A stretch of 64,000 bases of DNA from a bacterium (lineage in GTDB: Bacteria; Bdellovibrionota_C; UBA2361; RFPC01), in contig JAUIIO010000002.1 in the NCBI GenBank assembly GCA_030431715.1, positions 62,001 through 126,000 of the forward strand. Reading direction: 5' to 3'. Positions 8,423-17,617 of this stretch are shown here, in pieces. The notes beneath the pieces are model-generated. The model was not told the DNA's origin, made no database searches, and saw only the letters and a list, made by a program, of their open reading frames with translations. The first letter of the stretch is position 1; the number at the start of each line of letters is the position of its first letter. The position numbers and the translations under genes were made by a program.

Positions 8423-8449
8423 TTAAACTTTACAAATTCCATTAAACTT
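8423..8449 (-). promoter_or_regulatory. Two direct copies of a sigma28-type -35 box ahead of the MCP gene
   Basis: Reading on the minus strand, TAAAGTTT occurs twice, 19 bases apart, in the short gap between cheW and the MCP gene. It is the exact consensus of the flagellar sigma28 -35 element, but no good GCCGATAA -10 follows either copy (the best is CTATAG-like). It could be a degenerate internal promoter or chance in A/T-rich DNA. Confidence 0.3.
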
Positions 8450-8931
8450 TATTGTAGTGTCTTCACATTCACAGCCGCCGCAATATCTAGTACAAGCATG
8501 AGATCATCTTCAAGCTTGTACACTCCCTTCACCAAACTACGAACATCACGATCCAGTGACTCGGGAGTCGACTCAAATTGTGCTGCTTCTACTTCCAATA
8601 CATCACCAATCTGATCTACCAATACGCTTACAACTTCTGCTTCACTCCGGATTACTACGTTCATTGGTAGTAATTCTTCATCAGCGGGTTTAAGCCCGAG
8701 TCTACGTCGAAGATCAATTGCTGTGATGATCTGTCCTCTCAAATTTATGAGCCCTTCGATCACAGGTGGTGCCAGCGGTACTGGGGTAAGCGTCTGATAG
8801 CGAATAATCTCCTGAACCTGCATTACATCGATGCCAAAGAGAAGCCCATCGACATAAAACGTTGCGTACTGCTCCTGCAGCCCTTTGCTCTTACCGTCTG
8901 AATCCAGTTCTCTTTCTATTAACCCGCTCAT
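8449..8931 (-). CDS. cheW: CheW coupling protein
   Basis: A 160-residue scaffold that joins chemoreceptors to CheA. It is one CheW domain (about 20-155) with the usual landmarks: FYVDGLLFGIDVMQVQEII, PLAPPVIEGLINLRGQIITA (the conserved 'G.iNlRG.iipv' strand) and the C-terminal ADDLM-type strand near KLEDDLMLVLDI. The ATG overlaps the cheA stop by four bases (ATGA), indicating translational coupling with CheA. It is followed by the MCP gene 48 bases later. The cheA-cheW-MCP order suggests a self-contained signalling unit. Confidence 0.94.
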   Translation of the reverse strand: MSGLIERELDSDGKSKGLQEQYATFYVDGLLFGIDVMQVQEIIRYQTLTPVPLAPPVIEGLINLRGQIITAIDLRRRLGLKPADEELLPMNVVIRSEAEVVSVLVDQIGDVLEVEAAQFESTPESLDRDVRSLVKGVYKLEDDLMLVLDIAAAVNVKTLQ

Positions 8932-11657
8932 ACAATCTCCATAGAACTCATCTCTTCTTCTTGAAGGAAGTTTGGCTCACGCTTCTTTAATATCTCCTGT
9001 ACGTCCAATAGATCGGTGATACTCTTCTGTATGATGGCCGATCCCTGTATTCCGGAGCACCCTTTTGAGTAGTCCACCGTGAGACGTTCTTCAACGATAT
9101 CAAGTATTTGCTCTACTACTACGCCTATGCTTCTGTGTTCGTTACTAAAAACTACTACATGTTTAACGGCATTTTCGACGCGTGGCTCAAGGTTAAAAAA
9201 CTCTTGCAGGTTAATAAGGGGCAAAATGCCACCTCTATACTGTACAACGTCTCTGCCACTGGCTCTTTCGATTTGAGCAGCTTCAAATTCTTCCAATCGG
9301 TTAACATCATTTAGTGGTATTGCAAAACGGTAGTCTGAACCGACCTGAACAAGCAGAAGTGACTGCTTCTCGCTTCCTTCAATCTCAAGAGCCGCCGCTT
9401 CACTCATACGCTCAAGTTCTTGAGATACATCAGCGGCAACATTTGCTCCGCGTGCTATTCCGAGCACATCCAAGATAAGCGCCACACGTCCATCACCCAT
9501 TATGGTAGCACCAGAAAATGTTTCGAGTTCTTTTAATTGTCTACCTAGGGGCTTCACAACAATCTCTTCTGTGTCGTGAACACGATCAACTATTAGCCCA
9601 AAATCTGTATTCTCAGCACGAACCACAACAATATTGATATCACCGGTGAGCTCTTTTTCCGTGCTCTCAAGTTTTAACTGCTCAGAGAGCTGCACGAGAG
9701 GGAGAAGATTTCCGCGTAAGCGGTAAAATTTTGAATTCCCTATCGTTTCGACATTCGTCGCAACATCATCCTTCTCAACTCTTAAGAGCTCAAGAAGACT
9801 CACTTGAGGAATCGCAAAGCGGTCATCGTTACAGGTCACAATAAGCGCTGGCACGATAGCAAGCGTAAGTGGAATTTTAATGAAAAGTGTCGTGCCCGAT
9901 CCTTTCTGGCTCTGCAAATCTACAGTACCCCCAATCCGTTCGATGTTCGATCGAACGACATCCATTCCTACTCCGCGACCTGAAACATTAGTAACCTTCT
10001 CAGCAGTAGAGAATCCAGGAGCGAAGATTAACTTTTGAAGATCACTCTCTCCCATCTTCTTCGCCTGCTCAGCCGTAATGACTCCTTTCTCGATTGCTTT
10101 ATCTCTTACCCTTTCAGCATCAATTCCAGCTCCATCATCACGAATTTCAATAATGACATGACCACCTTCGTGGTAGGCGCTGAGATGGAGTGTTCCTGCT
10201 CGTGGTTTACCTGCCTGTTCTCTGACTTCTGGAGACTCGATTCCATGATCTGCAGAGTTCCTGACAATATGAGTAAGTGGATCCTTTATCGCTTCAAGAA
10301 TTGTTTTATCGAGATCCGTGTCTTTCCCTTCCATCTCGATCTTAATATCCTTTCCGCAGCCACGCGCGATATCTCGGATGATACGAGGGAATTTATTCCA
10401 GACATTTGCAATCGGTTGCATGCGCGTCTTCATGACTCCCTCTTGGAGCTCAGACGTAATCAGATTGAGACGCTGACAGGTATTTACAAGCGCTGTATCA
10501 GTAGAACTTTTTGTGAACTGAAGTATTTGATTTCGTGCTAGTACGAGTTCGCCAACAAGGTTCATCAGAGAGTCAAGGAGAGTCACGTTAACTCTTAAAC
10601 TCGTGTCAGCAAGCTTAGATCCTCCGCCAGCTCCTCCTTCTCTTTCGAACGATGGAGAGCTTGAAGGCACGGGGGCCTTGCTTGTTAGAGGAGCTTGTTC
10701 TTCCTTATCTGCAACCGAAAGAGATTGTGTTTCCTCCACTACATCTTCTACTACGGCTACAGGCTCTTCCTGTTTCTCTGGCTGAGCGACTTTCTCAGTA
10801 ACTGGAGTCTCTTCTTTTTGCACTGGTGCCGGCTCTACAGGTTTCGCAGGTTCTGCGGCCTTTTGCTCTTCTTCAAGTTTAGCCTTCTCTTCAGGTAGTG
10901 GTTCATCACTCATCAACTCAGCGAGAAGATCCATATTAGCAACGTCGGGATCAAATTCTGTGTCACCAGCTGGTTCAGAAGCTTCGGCATCAGAAACACT
11001 CAGCGACTCCTCCGGGGCAACTTCAGTAACGGAACTCTCCTCTTCGGATGCACTACGGTGCTGATCAAGATTCTTGTCGAGCTCTTCAAGCATTTGATCA
11101 AATTTATCATCTGAAGGAGTAAGCGCGACTTCTTGCTCCACAACCTCAGCATTCTCTTCCGTATCTGATGAGAGAACTTCTTCTGCTGCGGTTTCTTCTT
11201 CAACATTTTCTACTGACGCAGATGCTTGCTCTTCAACCGGAGTGGGTTCTTCAGAAGCTTCCGGTTTTTCTCCCTTGTTAAGTGCCACAAGCGTATTTAT
11301 GAGTTCAGAGAAATCCTCACTTGATTCATTCCCAGTCTCTTCAATACAAGTCAGCGTATGGCGAATAGCATCAACCGATTTTAGAAGCGCAGTGGCAATA
11401 TCGGAATCATACGAAACTCTTCCTGAACGCAGACTATCTAGAAGTGTTTCAGCGACATGGGTAAAAGATTCAAGCTTTGAAAAGCCCAAAAATCCGCAAG
11501 TCCCCTTGATCGTATGCGCCGCACGAAAGATCTTATTAATCGTATCGATATCTTGAGGATTCTCTTCGAGCTCAACAAAGTCCTGATCAAGACTATCTAA
11601 GCTTTCAAAGCTCTCAACCAGAAACTCCTGAACGATCTCCTGGAACTCGTCACTCAT
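8928..11657 (-). CDS. cheA: CheA histidine kinase with Hpt domain and two CheW-like domains
   Basis: A 909-residue soluble kinase. Order: Hpt/P1 domain (about 1-105) with phosphorylatable H48 in AAHTIKGTCGFLGF; a long acidic, low-complexity linker (about 120-345) where a P2 domain would be expected but none is recognisable; dimerisation helices; the HATPase core with HIVRNSADHGIE (N box), DDGAGID (G1) and GRGVGMDVV (G2); then two CheW-like P5 modules, one at about 600-740 and one at about 755-890 (PLINLQEFF). Two P5 modules are unusual and shared with the second CheA here. The acidic linker could make CheY docking weaker or different. A sigma28-like promoter lies 138-165 bases upstream and cheW overlaps its end. 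Confidence 0.95.
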   Translation of the reverse strand: MSDEFQEIVQEFLVESFESLDSLDQDFVELEENPQDIDTINKIFRAAHTIKGTCGFLGFSKLESFTHVAETLLDSLRSGRVSYDSDIATALLKSVDAIRHTLTCIEETGNESSEDFSELINTLVALNKGEKPEASEEPTPVEEQASASVENVEEETAAEEVLSSDTEENAEVVEQEVALTPSDDKFDQMLEELDKNLDQHRSASEEESSVTEVAPEESLSVSDAEASEPAGDTEFDPDVANMDLLAELMSDEPLPEEKAKLEEEQKAAEPAKPVEPAPVQKEETPVTEKVAQPEKQEEPVAVVEDVVEETQSLSVADKEEQAPLTSKAPVPSSSPSFEREGGAGGGSKLADTSLRVNVTLLDSLMNLVGELVLARNQILQFTKSSTDTALVNTCQRLNLITSELQEGVMKTRMQPIANVWNKFPRIIRDIARGCGKDIKIEMEGKDTDLDKTILEAIKDPLTHIVRNSADHGIESPEVREQAGKPRAGTLHLSAYHEGGHVIIEIRDDGAGIDAERVRDKAIEKGVITAEQAKKMGESDLQKLIFAPGFSTAEKVTNVSGRGVGMDVVRSNIERIGGTVDLQSQKGSGTTLFIKIPLTLAIVPALIVTCNDDRFAIPQVSLLELLRVEKDDVATNVETIGNSKFYRLRGNLLPLVQLSEQLKLESTEKELTGDINIVVVRAENTDFGLIVDRVHDTEEIVVKPLGRQLKELETFSGATIMGDGRVALILDVLGIARGANVAADVSQELERMSEAAALEIEGSEKQSLLLVQVGSDYRFAIPLNDVNRLEEFEAAQIERASGRDVVQYRGGILPLINLQEFFNLEPRVENAVKHVVVFSNEHRSIGVVVEQILDIVEERLTVDYSKGCSGIQGSAIIQKSITDLLDVQEILKKREPNFLQEEEMSSMEIV

Positions 11658-11794
11658 TACGTATTTCTTATTTGAATTGTGTTCTTTTAAATAGCTTCCC
11701 GGTCACTTCTCCACAGGGCATTCATAACCAAAGGGAAATGTCCCTCTGCATTTGATGCCACACAACGGAGATAAGGATCTGGGTTCCGATATTG

Positions 11795-11822
11795 CTATCG
11801 CCCTTAAATCAAAAGAACTTTA
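11795..11822 (-). promoter_or_regulatory. Sigma28 (FliA)-like promoter for cheA
   Basis: On the minus strand TAAAGTTC (7 of 8 to the -35 consensus TAAAGTTT) is followed after 12 bases by GGCGATAG (6 of 8 to the -10 consensus GCCGATAA). The usual spacer is 11, so this is one base long. It lies between the free Hpt gene and cheA, giving a leader of about 130 bases. It links the cheA-cheW-MCP group to the flagellar regulon. Confidence 0.55.
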
Positions 11823-11864
11823 TAAGAATGCGCCAGAATTAATATTGTTAAGATAATGCAGGGG

Positions 11865-12245
11865 TTACTCGATCTTCTCGATGACAGCCTCAATATCGGC
11901 GTCCCCTTCTGAGCCAGTAGCTTCTATCGAGTTGAGTATAGTTCTAGTAAGATCAACAGCTTCAAGTAAGTAACTCGTTCTCTCCGGGGTAAGAGAAAGT
12001 TGCCCAGAACGAAGTTTGTCGAGGAGTGTTTCTGAACGATGACAGAGCTGCTCAAGCTTCTGGAAAGCTAAAAAACCCGCGTTTCCCTTAATAGTATGCA
12101 CTGAGCGAAATACATCATTAAGAATCTCAGCATTAGAAGGGTCATTCTCTAAGTCAACGAGATGTGACTCTACTGAGTCTAAATTCTCATAGGCCTCAAG
12201 TAAAAATAACCTCGTTTCTTCATCAAGATTTGATTCTTCAGTCAT
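11865..12245 (-). CDS. Stand-alone Hpt (phosphotransfer) protein
   Basis: A 126-residue helical protein equal to a CheA P1 domain without the rest. RSVHTIKGNAGFLAF carries the phosphorylatable H50 with the K/G pair typical of Hpt domains. It resembles the N-termini of both CheA proteins in the window (compare AAHTIKGTCGFLGF and PVHSIKGNAPFFGY), so it probably arose by duplication of a CheA P1. It could take phosphate from a CheA trans-kinase and pass it to one of the CheY-like proteins, or act as a sink. It is followed by the cheA promoter, so it may be a single-gene unit. ATG at 12245 follows a TAGGAG-type box at modest distance. Confidence 0.88.
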   Translation of the reverse strand: MTEESNLDEETRLFLLEAYENLDSVESHLVDLENDPSNAEILNDVFRSVHTIKGNAGFLAFQKLEQLCHRSETLLDKLRSGQLSLTPERTSYLLEAVDLTRTILNSIEATGSEGDADIEAVIEKIE

Positions 12246-12413
12246 ATTACCCCCGAAAAGCTCTCCTAAATGTAGCTGCCCTTAAAGAATTCTGCAATAT
12301 GCAGATGCCCAATAAGGATTGCCTTATTCACATTTCCTTAATCAGTATTCTCTTTTTTCGAACTTCTGCCCTAAAATCCTCATCTTAAAAGAGTACTCTA
12401 CCGTCACGAAATT

Positions 12414-13949
12414 ATGTCTCTATTTGAGCAACTCTCCAGAAATCTCGAATTGGCTAAACTCGGCCTCCAGCTCAGTCAGAATCGGGCAGAGTCTGAACTG
12501 CCCGAGCACGTACTGGACGCCATGGCGAGTTTAAAAGGGTTACCGCAAAAATTTGCCCAAGTCCTTAGCATTAAGGGTATGAATAGCGATTCAAATCCTT
12601 ACCTCGAACTCACAGAGAGTCGTCGCATCGCTCCATTTGAGCAGTATCTCGAGTGGCTACACTCAGCACTCGGTGAAGAAGCAATGGCGAAGTTTGAATC
12701 TCTATCTCCAGAAGGTTCAGCCGCCTCAATAGGTCAAGTTCATAGCGCAATTCTTAAAAGCGGCGAAAAAGTCGCTGTGAAGGTGCAATATCCAAAGGTT
12801 AAATCAGCCATTGAATCAGATCTTAACGCTATAGGATGGCTATCGGCTCCTATTGCAGGTAGAGCTCACAAGTTCTCTCTGGAGGCATACAAAAGCGAAC
12901 TACGAAGATCCCTACTCCTTGAGACAGATTACAGGAACGAGCTCAAGACTCTATTGCGCTTCTCCAGATATCTCAAAAACATGGATTCCGTCGTTGTTCC
13001 AAAACCAATCGAAGAGCTCTCATCAGATAGAGTTCTTACAATGAGCTGGATACAAGGAGCGCACATTAATGAAGTACGAAACTGGTCTGAAGAGGCCCGT
13101 ACCCAGGTGGCGAAGACACTTCTCTCACTCTATCTACATTCATGGCTTGTCTGGGGAGAAGGACATGCGGATCCTCATCCCGGCAACTACCGGTTTCGAA
13201 AACTTCCAAGCGGCATCCAAATCGGGGTACTTGATTTTGGATGTACGCTCACGTTAGCCGACTCTGCACGTAGTGCTTTATATAGGCTCATCGAACCAGA
13301 TATCACTCTGAATGAAGTTGATGCCGTTGAGACATTTAAGGCACTCGGATTTAACGCAGAAATACTCAATCCACTGTCTAAGAAACTCTTGGGTGTCGCA
13401 AAAATCCTTCGGATGCCATTTGCGGCCAGTGGCAGTTTTGATATCAGCACTTGGAGGCTCTCTGAACGCATAAGTGAGCATCTGGGGGAAGAAAAGTGGA
13501 ATTTTCGTTATGCTGGGCCCGCCCAACTCATCGGCTTTATCAGGGCAACAGTAGGCCTTATTCAGTACTTAAAAGGTCTAGAGATGAACATTTCTTGGGC
13601 TGATATTTTAAAACAGGTCTCTGATAATGCTTCTAATTATGAAAGCATAAAGCACCACGGGGAGCAGCAAACTCAAATTTTAGAAACCAACCACAACTTC
13701 TCTCGGGATGCTTCTCACCTAAAGATTCAGGTAACGCAGGATAATAAAACGAAGGTTCAAATTACCCTTCCTGCCTCCGCAGCTTACGAACTGTACGAAA
13801 TAATACCAGAGGAAGTTGCTGCATCAATTCTAAAGCAGGGCAATAATCTTGACGAAATAATTCTAGGGATAAAAAAAGAAGGTTTGCGAAAGCGGCTACT
13901 CTTTCAGTCGGAATATACTGACAAGAGGGTGAGTATTGAGCTCATATAA
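12414..13949 (+). CDS. ABC1/UbiB (AarF/ADCK) family atypical kinase
   Basis: A 511-residue protein-kinase-like protein. Motifs in order: a variant of the KxGQ motif, KFAQ (in LPQKFAQVLS), the Ala-rich nucleotide loop with GSAASIGQVH, the lysine in KVAVKVQYP, the ETDYRNE helix, the catalytic GHADPHPGN and the DFG-equivalent LDFGCT. Members support ubiquinone biosynthesis or lipid handling and generally act as ATPases. Usual UbiB C-terminal membrane helices are not evident; instead there is a soluble tail of about 110 residues. It sits alone on the plus strand among minus-strand chemotaxis genes, with a receiver gene 31 bases downstream, so its metabolic partner is not given by context. Confidence 0.85.
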   Translation: MSLFEQLSRNLELAKLGLQLSQNRAESELPEHVLDAMASLKGLPQKFAQVLSIKGMNSDSNPYLELTESRRIAPFEQYLEWLHSALGEEAMAKFESLSPEGSAASIGQVHSAILKSGEKVAVKVQYPKVKSAIESDLNAIGWLSAPIAGRAHKFSLEAYKSELRRSLLLETDYRNELKTLLRFSRYLKNMDSVVVPKPIEELSSDRVLTMSWIQGAHINEVRNWSEEARTQVAKTLLSLYLHSWLVWGEGHADPHPGNYRFRKLPSGIQIGVLDFGCTLTLADSARSALYRLIEPDITLNEVDAVETFKALGFNAEILNPLSKKLLGVAKILRMPFAASGSFDISTWRLSERISEHLGEEKWNFRYAGPAQLIGFIRATVGLIQYLKGLEMNISWADILKQVSDNASNYESIKHHGEQQTQILETNHNFSRDASHLKIQVTQDNKTKVQITLPASAAYELYEIIPEEVAASILKQGNNLDEIILGIKKEGLRKRLLFQSEYTDKRVSIELI

Positions 13950-13980
13950 CGCAAATTCAGGCTAAACACAGGGGCTAATC

Positions 13981-14388
13981 ATGAAAATGCTAATCGTCGA
14001 AGACGACCAGATATCACAAAAAATGTTGCAGGATATTCTCAAGCAGTTGGGAGAATGCGAGCTTGCCTCAGACGGAAAGGAAGCTATCTCTAAATTTGAT
14101 GAAGCTCTTAAAGCGAGCTCTCCATTTGATATGGTCTTTCTCGACATTATGATGCCAGAGGTTTCGGGAATGGATGCACTCGAGAAGATACGCTCTCTCG
14201 AAGAAGAAAATGGTATCATGGGCCTTGATGGCACAAAGATTATTATGATTTCTGCTCTTTCAGACAAAGAGCACGTTCTTGGGTCATTTAAGAAAGGCTG
14301 TGAAGCATATATCAACAAGCCTTACAACCGCGATGAAATCCTAAAGAAAGTAAACGACATCGTTGCTCAGTACCAGAAAGCAGACTAA
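13981..14388 (+). CDS. Single-domain response regulator (CheY-like)
   Basis: A 135-residue receiver domain alone. It starts MKMLIVEDDQ; E8/D9/D10 supply the acidic pocket, VFLDIMMPEVSG gives the phospho-acceptor Asp, IMISALS the switch Ser, and YINKPYNRDE the Lys. An AGGGGC box precedes the ATG. Two insertions lengthen the loops relative to motor CheY (SSPFDMVF and EEENGIMGLDG), a pattern seen in phosphorelay receivers. It is 31 bases downstream of the UbiB-like gene and may share its transcript. Its likely donors are CheA proteins or the free Hpt protein nearby. Confidence 0.88.
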   Translation: MKMLIVEDDQISQKMLQDILKQLGECELASDGKEAISKFDEALKASSPFDMVFLDIMMPEVSGMDALEKIRSLEEENGIMGLDGTKIIMISALSDKEHVLGSFKKGCEAYINKPYNRDEILKKVNDIVAQYQKAD

Positions 14389-14410
14389 CCAGTACTTATT
14401 CTATTTCCCT

Positions 14411-14541
14411 CCGCGCCCTCCGCGTTCTCCTGTGTTATATCCTTTATTTGGATAGAACATCCCCTCATACCGCCGAAGCAGCTATAGAAATTATGTCGGT
14501 CTAAAAAACAAAACACTGGAGCCCGCGGAGAACGAGGAGGG
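14411..14541. repeat. Long-arm imperfect inverted repeat between convergent genes
   Basis: CGCCCTCCGCGTTCTCC near 14414 is matched by the near-complement GGAGAACGAGGAGGGCG near 14535, followed inwards by TGTGTT/AACACT. The arms are about 90 bases apart and flank an unremarkable spacer between two convergent genes. It may be a bidirectional terminator or the remnant of a small palindromic element. Confidence 0.4.
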
Positions 14542-14544
14542 CGA

Positions 14545-17190
14545 TCACACTCTTAGTCTGCTCGCACTGATAGTACGGTTGTGCTCAATCAGTCCCGAGA
14601 GAGACAAAATGTCAGTAGCTCTATCTGAGATGATTGCCGTGCCAGTAATGTGTGGAGCTTCGTCTCCTATTTTCTGAGTATCGACACGGTCTTCTACGAT
14701 ATCAAGAATACTATCGACCACGATTCCTACAGGCTTTCCATCACACTCAGATACCACAACTTGAAGCATTTCTCGCTTCTGGAGTTCTTCCAATGATTGT
14801 TTCGTCACAGGAAAGAGCGGCATAATTGTTTCACGGTACTGTACTGCTGGTCTCCCATTCGAAAGTTCAAGACTTTCTCCAGTTATTTTTTCAAGACGAT
14901 GGACATCCGCTAGAGGAATAGCTGCAGAGCGACCTCCATCAATTTCAACGAGGACAAGCGATTGAAGCTCTCCTGTTTTCTCTATTCCATCACTATTGGA
15001 TTGATTTCCATTCTCATCACGAGTAATCACTTTTGCTCTATTTGCCAAGTTATTCACATCATACCCATCACAGAACTTATCGGCATCTAATATAAGAGCG
15101 ATCTGACCATCTCCAATGAGGGCACCACCGGTAAAGACATCTCCGTCGACACTAAGATGTGAGATGCCCTTATGCACAACCTGCTGCACCGCCACGACCT
15201 CATCTACAAGAAGCGCCATGTCACGCTTACATGCCTTCACGGTAAGGACGTGCTGTGCGTCACATTTGTCTTTCCTTTCTGCATCCAATGAAAGGATGCT
15301 GTACGCTGGTACGATAGGAAGTATCTTATCATTACGGCAAACATACCTGTCTGAGCCCGTTGCCGAGAAGATATCAACTGGGTCACAAGAAAAGACCTCT
15401 CGAACTCTATCGATTGGGAGGACAAAGAAACGATCTTCTACACGGAACACGAAACCTTCTACGATATCTGTGGTCACAGACTTCATGAGATGAACTTGGA
15501 AAGTAGTTCCATTTCCTGCCGTACTCTCTACCTGAATAGATCCGCCATTTTGCTCGATCGCTTTTTTTACAACATCCATTCCAACACCACGGCCAGATAC
15601 GTCTGTCACCTTTTCAGCTGTAGAAACACCTGCCTGAAAGAGGAGGTCTACGAGTTGATCTTTTGATAGTTTTTCACCGGGTCTTATGATATTAAGTGAT
15701 TCTGCCTTCCCACGGATAGCGTCGTAGTTCAGCCCCGCACCATCATCAGTGACGGTAAGAACAATGAACTTATCCTCTTCCCGTACAGAGATAGATATAT
15801 TTCCAGCCTCACTTTTACCATTTTCTACACGTTTCTCTGGTGTTTCTATCCCGTGGTCAGCCGCGTTTCGGACCATATGTGTTAGAGGCGCATCGATAAG
15901 TTCGATAAGGCTCTTATCTACCTCTACGTCCTCTCCTTCAATATGAACTTGTATGTCTTTTCCTCGAGCAGAAGCGATATCACGGACCAAACGCGGAGCC
16001 TTCTGAAGCGTACTCTTCACAGCTACTTTACGCACAGACATTAAGCTCTTCTTAAGATTATGTGAGAGGATACTAAAGGATTCAATCAGGCGGTGAAATT
16101 CAAACTCGATCTCGTTGGAACCAAGGGTTCCGGTAACTCGTCTTTCAAGATAAGACAACATCTCCCCAAATATAAAAAGCTCACCTACATATGATAGAAA
16201 TGTGTCAATATGCTCTTCTGACACACGCATCGATTTGTGAGACTCCTGACGTCGGCTCTCACTCTCCTTGCCTGTTTTCTGCTTAGAAGTCTCCTGCTCT
16301 GGCTCTGAGACCGTTTCTGACGATGACGCCTCAGCGCTCTCAGCTACAGGTTCCTCACCAAATGGATTCTTTAATTCCATAAAATCAGCAATTGCTTTAT
16401 CCACCGTTTCAAGGAGGAGCTGATCAAATCCAATGCTCACGATAAATGGCCCTACATCCTCTTGAAGCTTTGAGGCAAGTGATTCTGCGTCTTGTCCCTG
16501 CGCAGCTTCTTCGATTTCGACCAGTGATTTTTCAACAAGCTCAACAAGGCTCTCATCTTCGGGTTTCTCAATACCCGCAACGACTACGTCTCGAAGTTTC
16601 TTTAGTGGTGCAGGATACGCTTCTACATCTTCCTCTTCTCCACTTGGTGCGAGAACTTCAAGAAGCTCTTTTAGCTCTCTGTAAGAAGTTACCGCTTCCT
16701 CTTCTCCAGAGGAGATATATTCAGAGAGGGTCGCCATAAGTTTCTTGACTTTCGACCAAGCTTCTTTCTGATCACCTGCTGTGTCCGATTGAAAATCAAC
16801 AACTTTTTGCAAAAGTTGATTAAATTTTTGCTCATCAATAAGTTCAGGCTGATTGTTCGAGGCACGATCGAGAATTGCCCGAATCTCATCAATCCCCTCA
16901 AGAAGAAGCGTCGTAAGACTTTTATCAACACGTCTCGTACCATCACGCACCTGAGCAAGGATGGTTTCTAACTCATGAGCGAGGTTTCTAAGCTTTGTAT
17001 ATCCAAAGAATGGGGCATTTCCCTTGATGGAATGAACAGGCCTAAAAATCGCATTGATAATATCTTGATCTGTAGGATTACTCTCGAGCTCGACAAGAGC
17101 CGCATCAACTTCTCCTAAAAGCTCTCTTGACTCATCAAGGAATCCAAAGAGCAGATCGTCATCAACTCCAATATCTTCAATATCAGACAT
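14545..17190 (-). CDS. Second CheA-family kinase with two CheW-like domains
   Basis: An 881-residue soluble kinase related to, but distinct from, the CheA at 8928. Hpt domain (about 1-110) with H53 in RPVHSIKGNAPFFGY; a long linker with acidic helical stretches (about 130-330, rich in EEE and SS); HATPase core with HMVRNAADHGIE, DDGAGLN and GRGVGMDVV; then P5 modules at about 575-710 and 725-865. The first P5 contains KACKRDMALLVDEVV. It overlaps the start of the receiver gene at 17183 by eight bases and belongs to an operon hybrid kinase, receiver, CheA2 in transcription order. It lacks its own cheW and MCP here, so it may serve non-motor signalling or share receptors. Confidence 0.93.
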   Translation of the reverse strand: MSDIEDIGVDDDLLFGFLDESRELLGEVDAALVELESNPTDQDIINAIFRPVHSIKGNAPFFGYTKLRNLAHELETILAQVRDGTRRVDKSLTTLLLEGIDEIRAILDRASNNQPELIDEQKFNQLLQKVVDFQSDTAGDQKEAWSKVKKLMATLSEYISSGEEEAVTSYRELKELLEVLAPSGEEEDVEAYPAPLKKLRDVVVAGIEKPEDESLVELVEKSLVEIEEAAQGQDAESLASKLQEDVGPFIVSIGFDQLLLETVDKAIADFMELKNPFGEEPVAESAEASSSETVSEPEQETSKQKTGKESESRRQESHKSMRVSEEHIDTFLSYVGELFIFGEMLSYLERRVTGTLGSNEIEFEFHRLIESFSILSHNLKKSLMSVRKVAVKSTLQKAPRLVRDIASARGKDIQVHIEGEDVEVDKSLIELIDAPLTHMVRNAADHGIETPEKRVENGKSEAGNISISVREEDKFIVLTVTDDGAGLNYDAIRGKAESLNIIRPGEKLSKDQLVDLLFQAGVSTAEKVTDVSGRGVGMDVVKKAIEQNGGSIQVESTAGNGTTFQVHLMKSVTTDIVEGFVFRVEDRFFVLPIDRVREVFSCDPVDIFSATGSDRYVCRNDKILPIVPAYSILSLDAERKDKCDAQHVLTVKACKRDMALLVDEVVAVQQVVHKGISHLSVDGDVFTGGALIGDGQIALILDADKFCDGYDVNNLANRAKVITRDENGNQSNSDGIEKTGELQSLVLVEIDGGRSAAIPLADVHRLEKITGESLELSNGRPAVQYRETIMPLFPVTKQSLEELQKREMLQVVVSECDGKPVGIVVDSILDIVEDRVDTQKIGDEAPHITGTAIISDRATDILSLSGLIEHNRTISASRLRV

Positions 17191-17617
17191 TACCAGACCT
17201 CCCGCCGCTCTTCATCTTACGTAAATCTGACAGCACTTCTATCCATCGCTTAATAGTACCAAGCGAATTCTCTACGGCCCGATCGAGCTCAGTAAGATCA
17301 TTAAGTGGTTTAAAAAGACAGTTATCGGCTCCACGTCTTAAGCAAGCCAGTGCATTTTCCAGCGTAACAAATCCACTGATCATGATAACCCGTGTCATCG
17401 GGAAATCTTTTTTGATCTGCTTACAGAGATCGGTCCCATCCATTACTGGCATCCGTATGTCAGAGACGACAATATCTGTTTTTTTATCCTGCATCTTTTT
17501 GAGAGCATCCTCACCATTCTCAGCAGTCTCAACTGAGTAGCCCTTAAATTGAAAGTGCCGTGATAGCATCTCTCGGATCTCTTCTTCATCATCGACTACC
17601 AGAATATGTGGCTTCAT
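17183..17617 (-). CDS. Single receiver-domain response regulator
   Basis: A 144-residue receiver with D9/D10 (LVVDDEE), phospho-acceptor D53 (VVSDIRMPVMDG), switch Ser/Thr in MISGFVTLEN, and KPLND as the Lys motif. A Lys/Gly-rich tail (KMKSGGRSGNV) follows. It overlaps the hybrid kinase gene upstream by four bases and the CheA2 gene downstream by eight, so all three are co-translated. It is a likely phosphate acceptor of one or both of these kinases and has no DNA-binding output. Confidence 0.92.
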   Translation of the reverse strand: MKPHILVVDDEEEIREMLSRHFQFKGYSVETAENGEDALKKMQDKKTDIVVSDIRMPVMDGTDLCKQIKKDFPMTRVIMISGFVTLENALACLRRGADNCLFKPLNDLTELDRAVENSLGTIKRWIEVLSDLRKMKSGGRSGNV

